A DNA stretch of 64,000 nt from Enterococcus hermanniensis (GCF_001885945.1 NZ_JXKQ01000001.1:1-64000), one strand, 5' to 3'; numbered from the stretch's first letter, positions 1 through 9,095 are shown. The notes: generated by a model from the sequence alone, not told the origin. Numbers and translations: made by a program.

Positions 1-1233
1 TCCGCCTGGATTATTAGTTACTTCAACTCCATCGGCATTTAGATAGCCTAACCATTTTCCGTTGTTATCATAAATAGATAGATATTCCGTACCATTAAAA
101 TGCTTATAGTATCCAGTTACTTTATATGTCCGTTGGTATAAATTTTTTGTAGAATTACCATTTTTAAAATTAAAATCATACCAAATTGTCCAATTATTTT
201 TAGTAATGCTCACATAATAATCAGCTGAATGCCAAATTCCACCTCGACTTGATGCTTTTTTGATTGAACTTTCTTCCACAAATCCTTTAAAATTACCACT
301 ATTATCGTAGAGAGCATAATACTTTTTACCATCTAAATGATAGTACCATTCTTTTACATTAAATGTCTGATCCATTATTTTTTCGGTAGTGCCTGTTGCA
401 TCAGACTCTAAATCTAGCCATAATTTTTGATCATCTTTAACCACTGAATAGAAATCGTTTACAATATTTGCCTTACCTGAGGCATTTTTTGAAGTTTCTA
501 CTGCTAAAGATTCTACAATACCAATTCTTTGACTGTTTATATTACTTAATAAATAATAAGTCTTGCCATCAAAATGATTATAGTAGCCATCGATTTTAAA
601 AGTGTGATCAATTATTTTTTCTGTCGTACCTTGTTTCTGAAATTTTTCATTCAGCAAATCAAAATTAGCTGAAACAATACTCGCATATACGTTAGATTCA
701 GAATAAAATTTACCTTGACTACCTTCAGCTATTTCTGCACTTGTAGAACGAATATAACCAATTAGATGGTTCACCGAATTAGATAGTTCATAGTATTCTG
801 TACCACCTTGATCAATAACAGATTGAGCGGCAAATGTTTTTTGATATTGTTGTTTTCCATCATCAATAATAGTTCCATCGGGTTCATCTAATAAGTCATA
901 GTTTTTATCAGTAATTGAAATATAAAATTTTTCATCTGTAGGTGTTATCATTAAGATATTTTTTTCTTCGCTTGATTCAGTAGTTGTTGTGCTTGGTTGT
1001 TCACTGATACTTGTTGTAGAAGATTCTGAAGTTTTATTAACTACCGCAGTACTACTTGATAATGTTTCCGTGGATTCAAACATCTTTAAAGAACTACTTG
1101 TTTGGATTTCACTAGTGTTTAGTATAGAATTAGCTTCTGTTGATATTTCTGTTGCGACCGATTTAAAGCCTAACAAAGGAACACAAAGACTGATTACTAA
1201 AAAAGTTAGTCCTAACACTTTTGTTTTTTTCAT
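1..1233 (-). CDS. Secreted GW-repeat surface protein (3' end outside window)
   Basis: Partial gene: the frame stays open from the start codon to base 1, giving 411 residues without a stop. Residues 1-28 form a signal peptide (MKKTK followed by a hydrophobic stretch). Residues about 30-90 are rich in Ser, Thr and Glu, a likely wall-spanning spacer. Four repeats follow at about 103-165, 178-243, 256-320 and 338-405. Each has an aromatic-rich pattern such as YKVTGYYKHFNGTEYLS followed by a WLGY/IGY-like turn, typical of GW (SH3-like) modules that bind teichoic acid or other wall polymers non-covalently. No enzyme domain is seen in the visible part; it may be an autolysin or adhesin whose rest lies beyond the edge. 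A good Shine-Dalgarno (AAGGAGGG, 1279-1272) lies about 38 bases before the ATG. An in-frame TTG at 1245 is the only alternative start, so initiation is uncertain. The gene follows the epa-type locus but is separated by a terminator. Confidence 0.8.
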   Translation of the reverse strand, partial: MKKTKVLGLTFLVISLCVPLLGFKSVATEISTEANSILNTSEIQTSSSLKMFESTETLSSSTAVVNKTSESSTTSISEQPSTTTTESSEEKNILMITPTDEKFYISITDKNYDLLDEPDGTIIDDGKQQYQKTFAAQSVIDQGGTEYYELSNSVNHLIGYIRSTSAEIAEGSQGKFYSESNVYASIVSANFDLLNEKFQKQGTTEKIIDHTFKIDGYYNHFDGKTYYLLSNINSQRIGIVESLAVETSKNASGKANIVNDFYSVVKDDQKLWLDLESDATGTTEKIMDQTFNVKEWYYHLDGKKYYALYDNSGNFKGFVEESSIKKASSRGGIWHSADYYVSITKNNWTIWYDFNFKNGNSTKNLYQRTYKVTGYYKHFNGTEYLSIYDNNGKWLGYLNADGVEVTNNPGG

Positions 1234-1367
1234 AACTATCGTCAAATAACTTAGAAAAAATTATTTAACTTCCCTCCTTAATATTTAATAAACTTATAAA
1301 TATTTTATCATATAAAGAGAGATATTTTATCTTTTTTGATCAGATACTGATAAAAAATAGACTTAAT

Positions 1368-1410
1368 AAAAAAGCAGTAACCAAATGTTTAATTTGATTA
1401 CTGCTTTTTA
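1368..1410. terminator. Intrinsic terminator ending the polysaccharide locus
   Basis: Long inverted repeat (AAGCAGTAACCAAAT pairing with ATTTGATTACTGCTT) with a 5-base loop. It is flanked by A and T runs on both sides, so it can work in either direction. It lies 15 bases after the stop of the double glycosyltransferase gene and before the GW-repeat gene. Confidence 0.88.
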
Positions 1411-1424
1411 CTTACTTGTAATTT

Positions 1425-3572
1425 CTAATTTACTTTTAGCCGAACTGAAAAATCTCCACCGGTTCTCGATAAATTTGGATTATAGTATGGATCATTTTCT
1501 ATATACTTCGCCCATTTTTCTTCCATATATTTTGTTTCGGCTTCGAAACGAGCTTGTTTTTCTGGTGTATTTTCATAGCCACGTGATTGAGATTCAAAAT
1601 GATACAATTCAACGCCATGCAACCAGACATTATTATGGCCTTTTTCGTATTCTTTCAAACATAAGTCAACATCATTAAATGCAACGGTTAACTCTTCATT
1701 AAACCCACCTATTTCACTGAAATCTTTTGCTCTTATCATCAGACAAGCAGCCGTTACTGCTAAATAATCAACGTTAATTTCTAATTTCCCAAAATAACCA
1801 AAATCGCCTCGGGGATAAGTATGGTGTCCATGTCCCGCAGCTCCACCCATACCTAATATGACACCAGCATGTTGAATCGTGTTATTTGGATAATACAATT
1901 TAGCTCCTACGCAACCAATCCGCTCAAATTGAGCAAAAGAGACCATTTTGGTCATCCATTCTGGAGTAATCACTTCAGTATCATTATTTAAAAACAGTAA
2001 ATATTTTCCACTAGCTATTTTTGCAGCTAAATTGTTGATCCGCGAATAATTAAATGGAATATCAATAGATTCTACAACAAATTTTTTACCTAATTGTTTT
2101 TTATATTCTGCATATAATTGTTGCATCTCTGGCTGATCACTGCCATTATCCGCCATTATAATTTCGTAATTAGGATAAGTTGTCAATTGAATAATTGAGT
2201 CCACACATCGTTTCACATCATCATAACCATTGCGAGTCGGAATAATTACACTAACTAAATCTTCGGATAATACTTTATATTCTACCTCATATAATCCATT
2301 TCCAGCAGCATGAGTTACTGTCGCCTCAATTCCACGACGAACAATGGCATCTTGAACTGCTTTTAAGCCAGCATCAAAAGCATAACTTTTGGTTGATTGA
2401 TCTGCAGCAGTCGAACTTGGCAAAATACGCCAATAGTATAAAATTTGTGGGATGTGGGCGATCCGTTGTGCTTCAGTTTGCTCAGTAAAACGTAAGACTA
2501 AGTCAAAATCTTGTGAGCCTTCATATCCGACCCGAAATCCTCCAATTGTATTCATAATTGAACGACGATAAATACCTAAATGGGAAATATAGTTTGTGCC
2601 TAATAATAAATCAGGTGACCAATCTGGTTTAAAGGCTGGATCAAACCGATTCCCTTCCATGTCAATTTTATCTTCATCCGAATAAATTAAATCTAGTTCT
2701 GGATTCTCATTTAATTTTTTAGCGACTTCATACAAGGCGATTGGTGCTAATTCATCATCATTATCTAATAAAGCAACGAAGTCTCCAGTTGCTATTTCTA
2801 AAGCGGAATTTGTTGCTTTTGAAATATGCCCATTTTCTGATCTAAATACAATTTTGATTCGGGGATCTTGTGCAGCATATTTTTCTAACATTGGTCGAAC
2901 GGTCGTATCAGTAGAATGATCATCCGCCATACATAACTCCCAGTTTGAGTAAAATTGATTTTGAACAGATTCGATACACTTAGCCAACCACTTTTCCTCG
3001 ACATTATAAACGGGCATTAAAATAGAAATGACTGGCTGATAGTCAAAAGTTGCTATTTCTGCTTTAATCGTATCAATGTTCCAATCTTCATTCTCAGAAA
3101 TCCATTGTTGGTAGCTTGTATCTGACTGTTTATTCTTTTCCAATTTAACTCGACGAAGTGTATTTTTTATACCATTACGTTTTAAGTAGCTTAAACCTTT
3201 ACGAGCTCTTCCATAAAAAGCATTGAATTGAGAAGCTTGTTTAGTTTTTTGGACAATATATTCATTTGGAATAAAACTTTTTTCATGCTTCGTATCCCCA
3301 AAAATAAAACCAATCTGAACTGCTTTTGTTGGATCGATGACTTCGATTAGTAATTGAAATCCCATCGATAAACTAGCACTCGTTTTATGAGCTGCAGCAA
3401 CATCCGAGCGAGGATACATCTCAATTTTCTCACTCGCTACGTTACTCGCTTCTATTCCGATTTTAGGGACTAACTTAGAAGTTAAATCAAGGGCCCAACC
3501 TTTAACTTCTAACTTCTTTGTGGTTGATTGATAACTGCATTGATCAATGCAAATTTGTTCATTTTTTGCCAT
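1425..3572 (-). CDS. epaO: Tandem family-2 glycosyltransferase (EpaO-like)
   Basis: 715 residues, cytoplasmic, no membrane segment. Residues 1-95 form a beta-rich accessory region with a KGW motif and an RSDV motif. A basic linker (about 120-150) follows. Then come two GT-A folds: residues 180-400 with the metal-binding DNDDE at 270-274, and residues 440-690 with NNDTE at 529-533. Both acidic motifs are intact, so it may add two different sugars or act processively. Start: ATG with AGGAGG 8 bases upstream; that Shine-Dalgarno overlaps the stop codon of the preceding gene, so translation is probably coupled. Last gene of the export module. Position and size match epaO of the enterococcal polysaccharide locus; the sugar donor and acceptor cannot be read from the sequence. 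Confidence 0.8.
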   Translation of the reverse strand: MAKNEQICIDQCSYQSTTKKLEVKGWALDLTSKLVPKIGIEASNVASEKIEMYPRSDVAAAHKTSASLSMGFQLLIEVIDPTKAVQIGFIFGDTKHEKSFIPNEYIVQKTKQASQFNAFYGRARKGLSYLKRNGIKNTLRRVKLEKNKQSDTSYQQWISENEDWNIDTIKAEIATFDYQPVISILMPVYNVEEKWLAKCIESVQNQFYSNWELCMADDHSTDTTVRPMLEKYAAQDPRIKIVFRSENGHISKATNSALEIATGDFVALLDNDDELAPIALYEVAKKLNENPELDLIYSDEDKIDMEGNRFDPAFKPDWSPDLLLGTNYISHLGIYRRSIMNTIGGFRVGYEGSQDFDLVLRFTEQTEAQRIAHIPQILYYWRILPSSTAADQSTKSYAFDAGLKAVQDAIVRRGIEATVTHAAGNGLYEVEYKVLSEDLVSVIIPTRNGYDDVKRCVDSIIQLTTYPNYEIIMADNGSDQPEMQQLYAEYKKQLGKKFVVESIDIPFNYSRINNLAAKIASGKYLLFLNNDTEVITPEWMTKMVSFAQFERIGCVGAKLYYPNNTIQHAGVILGMGGAAGHGHHTYPRGDFGYFGKLEINVDYLAVTAACLMIRAKDFSEIGGFNEELTVAFNDVDLCLKEYEKGHNNVWLHGVELYHFESQSRGYENTPEKQARFEAETKYMEEKWAKYIENDPYYNPNLSRTGGDFSVRLKVN

Positions 3573-3576
3573 CGGA

Positions 3577-6500
3577 TTAACCTCCTATGCTGAATTGATT
3601 TGGATTGATCAATGGATCATTCAATTCTCGTGAATATTTTTTAGTTAAGCTTTCATATGCTTCTTTTTTGATACTAAAATGATTTTCACCTGGATAACAC
3701 ACTTCAAAATATGGATCAAAAATCAATTTTTTATTTTTTTCTGCTAAACGAATCGAAAAATCAATTCCTTTGATTTGAGCAGGCATTGCTAAATCGAAGC
3801 CTCCGATTTCTAAGAAATCAGTACGTTTAATAATCAAACAATCTTCCGTTGCAGTATAAATTTCTCGTGGCAACGTCGGTCTGAAATAGGTTCCGATTGT
3901 TTTATTTGATAGTCCTTGTTGTTCATAAATAATACGTTCGTTTTCAGGATCGATAATAACTCCGCAATTAAAAATTGCTTCATCTTTACTGATTACTTTA
4001 CCAGTTACAGCGCCTACTTCTGGTAAGCGAACAAAATTCATAGCTTCTTTTAACCAAGAATCTTTAGTAGGAATCATCTCTTCTGATAGAAAAATCAAAT
4101 ACTCACCGGTAGCTACATCGGCTAACTCATTTTCATTCTTATTAGAATACGTTTTTATTTTTTCATCTAATAAACTATCTGAATTCGTTAAAACTTCAAA
4201 CTGTTTCCAATCAGTCTTTAAAACTTTTGCTAAATAGTCTTGATTAGGTTTTCCAGTCAAAATAATTGAAACTTTAGGATCCCTTGCATAGTTGAAATCA
4301 ACTTTATAGGCGCCATAATTTTTAGTCATTGTCACAATTCCAGACAAATGTCGACGTTCCAAAGCCGCTTGTAACGCTTCTTTTCCAGCAACATATGCAT
4401 ACTCTTTACTTTGTGGATCCATCGCTACTGAAGTTTCAATCGTTCTCCAATGATAAAGGATATTGGCAACATGATGGATCTTTTTTGCCGCCTCAGTTGC
4501 TCGTAATACAAAATCATAATCTTGACTACCATTAAATTCTGTTCTTAATCCGCCTATATCATCAATAATTGAACGTTTAACCACCACAAAGTGAGTAATA
4601 TAATTATGACCCAACAATAGTGTTTCATTCCAATTTGGTTTAAAAAAAGGATCAAAGCGTTTTTCACTCATTGATAATTTATCTTCATCAGTATAAATAA
4701 ATTCTCGTTCTTGGTCTTCGTTTAAGGCATTAACCACTGCTAACAGTGCCGTATCTGCTAAAATATCATCATTATCTAAAAAACCAATATAGTCGCCTGT
4801 AGCAATTTCAATGGCTGAATTCGTTGCTTCTGAAATATGTCCATTTTTTTCCCGTAAAACAATCTTGATTCTTTCGTCTTCATCAGCCAACTCTTGTAAT
4901 AAAGGTTTGATATGTGCCTTCGGAGAGGCATAATCTGCTAAACAAAGTTCCCAGTTAGGATATATTTGGTCAGTCAAAGAACTCACACAAGCGCGCAACC
5001 ATTTTTCATCCACATTGTATACTGGAACAACTAAAGATATTTTTGGCTGAAAAGCAAGGCTCTGCATTGCTTCTACTAATTGAGTATTATTAGGTTCCTC
5101 AACTTTAGTGATCCAGTCTTCGTAGTTTGCGCTTTGCTGTTTTGAACGTTGATAATTTTTCAGCGCACCTGAAAAGCCATTGCGCTTGATTGAACCTAAT
5201 AAATGACGGATTTTTTTTGCCGTTGGTGTATTCGATGCTTTAATTTGTTTTACTATGATCGGGTATATTTGACTTTCATCATCTAAAACAAATAATTTAA
5301 TATCTTCTAAGATCTGCATATTTTTTACAGTCAAAATAAATCCATATTTTTCTTCTGAATCAATACCAAATACCTCGTTTACATCGGGACGATAGATGTG
5401 ATTGACTTGCAAGGTATTCATAGACTCAGCTAGCAAGTAATCCAGTGGTAAATGATTCTTTTCAGAGAACCCCCAGCCTTTAATGATTGCTTCATTCTCA
5501 GCCTCATTATTTTCAATTGATTCGATTGTCAGCTTGATGCCCTCAATTTCATGATGGGCTTCCACATAAGGGATCGTCTTGATCTGATAATCATATTGAT
5601 CTAAGTAACTCAATTTGGCAGTTAATAATCTGTTTTTTTCCTTTTCATTCGCAACATCATGCATCACTTTAACTTCAGAAGGGATAAAGTCTTCTTCATT
5701 CAATACATCGATATTAACTGTAAACTGTTTTCCTGCAACTAAAGAGCCATCAACAATAACATAAGGTTCTTCAGTAATTTCAGGAAATAGAAATAGGTCT
5801 TCTTGATACCATGAAGCGTTCGTTTCTTCAATAGCCGTTAACTTATGATCAACTACGATGGATAATTGGACGGTAGCTGGCACACTACCGACCACAATTC
5901 GTAATTTTTCTGCATTTACTGGCGCTTGATGAGTTGTTGCTTTATTTTCACCAGTATGGTTGTTAACGATATACGGCTCAACTTCAAATTTACCATCAAT
6001 CAAATACGCTAATTGTATTTGTTTATTGTAATTAGAATTGATGGGCTCTACTCGTTCTGGATTTTCAACTGCCTCTTTACGCAATGCATAAAAATATTGA
6101 TATACTTCTCCAAAGGGTCTATTTTTAAAATCATATTTGACCATTTGAGGCAATTCATCATAGCTTGCAGGTAATTCATTCTGTCCCACTTGAGAGTAAG
6201 TAAAGTCCTCTCGTCGAATGGACAAACCAATTCTTGCAAATAATTCTTCAAAACCAGTCTGAGTATAAAAACTATTGTGCGTACGATCTAAAAGACCATA
6301 TTGCTTCCAATCCAATTTATTATTAAATAAATCAATCATGACAGAATTATGAGCTAAATTAGGAAAAGTCAGTAATATTTCCCCACCGGGCGCTAAAAAT
6401 TTACTTGCTTCTTGTAACGCCTTTTCTGAATCTGTTAAATGCTCTAATACATCTGCGAAAACAATAAAATCAAACGTCTTTTCTGAAAAATGATTGTTCC

Positions 6501-6738
6501 AAGTATAATCTTCGATATTTCCTAAAAAGCCGTCCTGGGCAAAGCCCATGACGTGCTCAAATAAAACAGGATCAAATTCAACAATCGATACTTTACATTT
6601 TTTTTCATTAATCAGATACTTAGTCATTCGTCCATTGCCTGGACCAAATTCTAGAACAGAAGATCCCTCAGTGATTTGGCTGATAATTTTCCCTACACTT
6701 GTATGCTCTTCTAATGATAAATCAAAATCATACTTCAT
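3577..6738 (-). CDS. epaN: Methyltransferase-glycosyltransferase fusion (EpaN-like)
   Basis: 1053 residues from the ATG at 6738. That ATG is 2 bases after the ABC ATPase stop and has GGAAGGA upstream; the in-frame GTG at 6759 lies inside the upstream gene and lacks a ribosome site. Residues 10-210 are a class I SAM methyltransferase (EFGPGNGR at 30-37, then ADVLEHL). A middle region ends in a module with KGW and RPDV motifs (about 410-500), also found at the N-terminus of the next protein. Residues 560-800 are a GT2 domain with intact DNDD (655-658). Residues 820-1053 look like a second GT2 fold, but the acidic motif is replaced by LSEEM (884-888), so this copy is probably inactive. Likely role: elongation, side-chain addition or terminal methylation of the exported polysaccharide. 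The methylated sugar is unknown. Confidence 0.82.
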   Translation of the reverse strand: MKYDFDLSLEEHTSVGKIISQITEGSSVLEFGPGNGRMTKYLINEKKCKVSIVEFDPVLFEHVMGFAQDGFLGNIEDYTWNNHFSEKTFDFIVFADVLEHLTDSEKALQEASKFLAPGGEILLTFPNLAHNSVMIDLFNNKLDWKQYGLLDRTHNSFYTQTGFEELFARIGLSIRREDFTYSQVGQNELPASYDELPQMVKYDFKNRPFGEVYQYFYALRKEAVENPERVEPINSNYNKQIQLAYLIDGKFEVEPYIVNNHTGENKATTHQAPVNAEKLRIVVGSVPATVQLSIVVDHKLTAIEETNASWYQEDLFLFPEITEEPYVIVDGSLVAGKQFTVNIDVLNEEDFIPSEVKVMHDVANEKEKNRLLTAKLSYLDQYDYQIKTIPYVEAHHEIEGIKLTIESIENNEAENEAIIKGWGFSEKNHLPLDYLLAESMNTLQVNHIYRPDVNEVFGIDSEEKYGFILTVKNMQILEDIKLFVLDDESQIYPIIVKQIKASNTPTAKKIRHLLGSIKRNGFSGALKNYQRSKQQSANYEDWITKVEEPNNTQLVEAMQSLAFQPKISLVVPVYNVDEKWLRACVSSLTDQIYPNWELCLADYASPKAHIKPLLQELADEDERIKIVLREKNGHISEATNSAIEIATGDYIGFLDNDDILADTALLAVVNALNEDQEREFIYTDEDKLSMSEKRFDPFFKPNWNETLLLGHNYITHFVVVKRSIIDDIGGLRTEFNGSQDYDFVLRATEAAKKIHHVANILYHWRTIETSVAMDPQSKEYAYVAGKEALQAALERRHLSGIVTMTKNYGAYKVDFNYARDPKVSIILTGKPNQDYLAKVLKTDWKQFEVLTNSDSLLDEKIKTYSNKNENELADVATGEYLIFLSEEMIPTKDSWLKEAMNFVRLPEVGAVTGKVISKDEAIFNCGVIIDPENERIIYEQQGLSNKTIGTYFRPTLPREIYTATEDCLIIKRTDFLEIGGFDLAMPAQIKGIDFSIRLAEKNKKLIFDPYFEVCYPGENHFSIKKEAYESLTKKYSRELNDPLINPNQFSIGG

Positions 6739-6740
6739 AG

Positions 6741-7946
6741 TTAAATCGTATCCTTCCACTTATGATCCAAAACAACGATGCCTTCGCCGACATATTTACC
6801 TGAAATAAACATTGTTAGGTATCTTGTTTTGTAAACCAACGGCACAGTCGCATTTTCTTCAAAAAGCGCGACATCAAAGTAATATTCTCCACCTAATAGT
6901 GCCATCTTTTCGTATTCTAAATAAAAAATATTTTCGCCTTTTTTCCAAGGAATCGATTCTTCATCTAATAAGGTGTTTAATCCGCAAACATAGTTATTGT
7001 CTACCGTCCGAATCGCTACCCCTAAGACAGGCTTCTTGATTGAATCATCTTTAACATTGTAAACGACTTTAATAACAACTTTACTGTCTTGCTCAACTAA
7101 TTCTAATGGCTGTAAATTTCCATCTAATAATTCGGCCGATTTTACTTCTACGATATCGTAAGCTGAAAATTCCTCGGATGTTGAACTTTCACGATCAACA
7201 GTTTTCAATGATTTTTTCTTTAAGAAATTTTCATACGTTTCAGTAATTTCCATCGTCTCACCTTCAGCTTCTACTACACCATTTTTCAACCAATATACCC
7301 GGTCACAAAAACGACGCACTGCATTTACATCATGAGAAACAAAAAGAATTGTCTTGCCAGCGTTACGAAGTTCGGTAAATTTTTCCATACATTTTAATTG
7401 AAATTCTAAATCTCCTACGGCCAAAGCTTCATCAACAATAAGAATATCCGGATCAACGTTAATTGCTACTGCGAATGCAAGGCGTACGAACATCCCGCTC
7501 GAATAAGTTTTAACTGGTTGATACAAATGATCCCCAATGTCCGCAAAGTTGATGATGTCATCGACTTTTTCAGCCATCTCCTCACGAGAAAAGCCAAGGA
7601 CCATTCCATTAAGAAAAATATTTTCATATCCGCTATATTCAGGATTAAACCCAGAACCAAGTTCTAATAAGGCGGCAATATTTCCTTCTATTTTTACTTC
7701 ACCAGAAGAAGGGGTTAGAACACCTGTAATAATTTTCAAAATAGTTGATTTCCCTGATCCATTTTCACCTATAAATCCAATCATTTCGCCTTTATTTACT
7801 GCAACATTTACATCGTTCAAAGCGTAAAACACCTCATGATAGGTCTTTCTTGAAGGGCTTAAAGCTTCTTTTAAACGATCTGAAGGCTTTTTGTACATAT
7901 CGTATTTTTTTGTTAAGTGGTTGATTTCAATTACTGTTTCAGTCAT
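6741..7946 (-). CDS. epaM: ABC polysaccharide exporter ATPase with C-terminal glycan-binding domain (Wzt/EpaM)
   Basis: 401 residues. Residues 1-245 are an ABC ATPase: Walker A GENGSGKST at 60-68, signature YSSGM, Walker B ILIVDEAL followed by the usual switch region. Residues 260-401 form a beta-sandwich-like C-terminal domain of the Wzt_C type, which in O-antigen exporters binds the non-reducing end of the glycan before transport. Start ATG with AAGGAG at the right distance. It pairs with the permease gene just upstream (14-base gap) and is 2 bases from the methyltransferase fusion. Expected to power export of undecaprenyl-linked polysaccharide across the membrane. Corresponds by order to epaM. 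Known from the family: only Wzt proteins with this extra domain couple export to a finished chain end. Confidence 0.92.
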   Translation of the reverse strand: MTETVIEINHLTKKYDMYKKPSDRLKEALSPSRKTYHEVFYALNDVNVAVNKGEMIGFIGENGSGKSTILKIITGVLTPSSGEVKIEGNIAALLELGSGFNPEYSGYENIFLNGMVLGFSREEMAEKVDDIINFADIGDHLYQPVKTYSSGMFVRLAFAVAINVDPDILIVDEALAVGDLEFQLKCMEKFTELRNAGKTILFVSHDVNAVRRFCDRVYWLKNGVVEAEGETMEITETYENFLKKKSLKTVDRESSTSEEFSAYDIVEVKSAELLDGNLQPLELVEQDSKVVIKVVYNVKDDSIKKPVLGVAIRTVDNNYVCGLNTLLDEESIPWKKGENIFYLEYEKMALLGGEYYFDVALFEENATVPLVYKTRYLTMFISGKYVGEGIVVLDHKWKDTI

Positions 7947-7960
7947 TTAAATTTATCTCC

Positions 7961-8773
7961 TTATAGAACATCAGAAAAATGTGGTTTCAAGCGTTTGAAA
8001 ACAATGCTGCCAACTATTAGTAGAATGATCGTTACAACCCAGAAATAGATGGTTAATAAAGGTTTGTCCCAAAACCATTGCTCCCCGAAGAAGGCATCAC
8101 GATATCCTTGAACAACATAGAACATTGGGTTGAATTTCAAAATAAATTGAATTGTTGGATGTGCAGCAAATTGGTTGATGCTCCATAAAACGGGGGTTCC
8201 CCACATCAATGCTTGCATGATTACCACAATAAACTGATTGATGTCAGGGAAAAATGGTTGAATAGATGATGTAATCCACGTTAGCCCAGTTAAAAACATA
8301 ATCATACAAAATAGATAGTAAACCAATTGCAATAGATGTAATCCTGGAATGATATGATTGAAAAGCGCGACAATAAGCGCAATTGCAATAAAAAAGATGT
8401 GCATATACATGGCAGAAAATAATTTAACAGAAGGCAATATACGAATATTAAAAACAACCTTCTTAACTAAGTAACTGTATTCACGAAAGACATTTGTTGC
8501 CGAACCGAGCACTTCAGAAAAGTACATCCATGGCACTAAACCGGTTAATAAGAAAACAATAAATGGATACTTTCCATCCGTCATTGCTGCTTTAAATCCA
8601 ACACCAAAAACAAACCAATAAGTTACTACCATAACTAATGGATTAGCAAAAGCCCAAAAGATTCCTAAAGCCGATCCCGCATAACGTGACTTAAAATCAT
8701 TTACAGAAAATTGTTTTAATAACGTGCGATTTTGAAAAATTTCTTTGAAAAAACTCAGTAGGTCTTTAAACAT
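7961..8773 (-). CDS. epaL: ABC polysaccharide exporter permease (Wzm/EpaL)
   Basis: 270 residues with six hydrophobic membrane spans, typical of ABC-2 type polysaccharide permeases (Wzm, TagG). The N-terminal cytoplasmic part contains SRYAGSALGIFWAFANPL, a characteristic family motif. I chose the ATG at 8773 because GAGAGG sits 6 bases before it; the in-frame ATG at 8788 has no ribosome site. Forms the membrane channel with the ATPase encoded next. It starts a separate transcript: a terminator lies upstream after the previous gene, and a good promoter is seen at 8831-8859. Corresponds by order to epaL. Confidence 0.92.
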   Translation of the reverse strand: MFKDLLSFFKEIFQNRTLLKQFSVNDFKSRYAGSALGIFWAFANPLVMVVTYWFVFGVGFKAAMTDGKYPFIVFLLTGLVPWMYFSEVLGSATNVFREYSYLVKKVVFNIRILPSVKLFSAMYMHIFFIAIALIVALFNHIIPGLHLLQLVYYLFCMIMFLTGLTWITSSIQPFFPDINQFIVVIMQALMWGTPVLWSINQFAAHPTIQFILKFNPMFYVVQGYRDAFFGEQWFWDKPLLTIYFWVVTIILLIVGSIVFKRLKPHFSDVL

Positions 8774-9043
8774 TTTTTTTCCTCTCATCTAACTCTTGAT
8801 TTATTACTTCTTTAGTTGATTAACGTTATTATTCTACAGAAAGATAAATATAAAAGCAAGGTCCTTCATAGACAGCAACAAGGTTTCCTCTTTTTAATAA
8901 GAAGGAAGAAATAGCATTTCTTCTAACTAAATATTTTTTCCTAACAAGCATCATCAAAAAGCAAGTAGATCCTTAAAGAATACTAACTAAATGGGGTTAA
9001 TTTAACAATTTTATTGCAAATTTTACAGTTAAAATTAGTAAAA
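8774..9043. other. AT-rich gene-free spacer inside the polysaccharide locus
   Basis: This long gap between the membrane protein genes and the exporter genes holds no credible reading frame. Apart from the exporter promoter it contains a perfect 8-base inverted repeat with a 3-base loop (8905-8923) and a 10-base direct repeat CTAACTAAAT at 8923-8932 and 8983-8992. I see no transposase remnant. Confidence 0.6.
8831..8859 (-). promoter_or_regulatory. Promoter of the export module
   Basis: On the minus strand TTGCTT, a 17-base spacer and TAGAAT, about 60 bases before the permease start. Preceded by a terminator, so the exporter, methyltransferase fusion and double glycosyltransferase probably form their own transcription unit. 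Confidence 0.65.
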
Positions 9044-9084
9044 ATAAAAAGGCTCAGATATTTTGATTTATCTAAGCTTTTTTT
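9044..9084. terminator. Intrinsic terminator after the ligase-like gene
   Basis: Thirteen-pair stem (AAAGGCTCAGATA with TATCTAAGCTTTT, one mismatch, one wobble) with an 8-base loop and a T-rich tail on the minus strand. It lies 12 bases after the stop of the gene at 9096 and divides the polysaccharide locus. Confidence 0.8.
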
Positions 9085-9095
9085 AAGATTTTATT

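Noticed and set aside
8880-8995. Short direct and inverted repeats that could be an insertion sequence scar
   Set aside because: The repeats are 8-10 bases in AT-rich sequence and no transposase fragment or terminal inverted repeats are visible.
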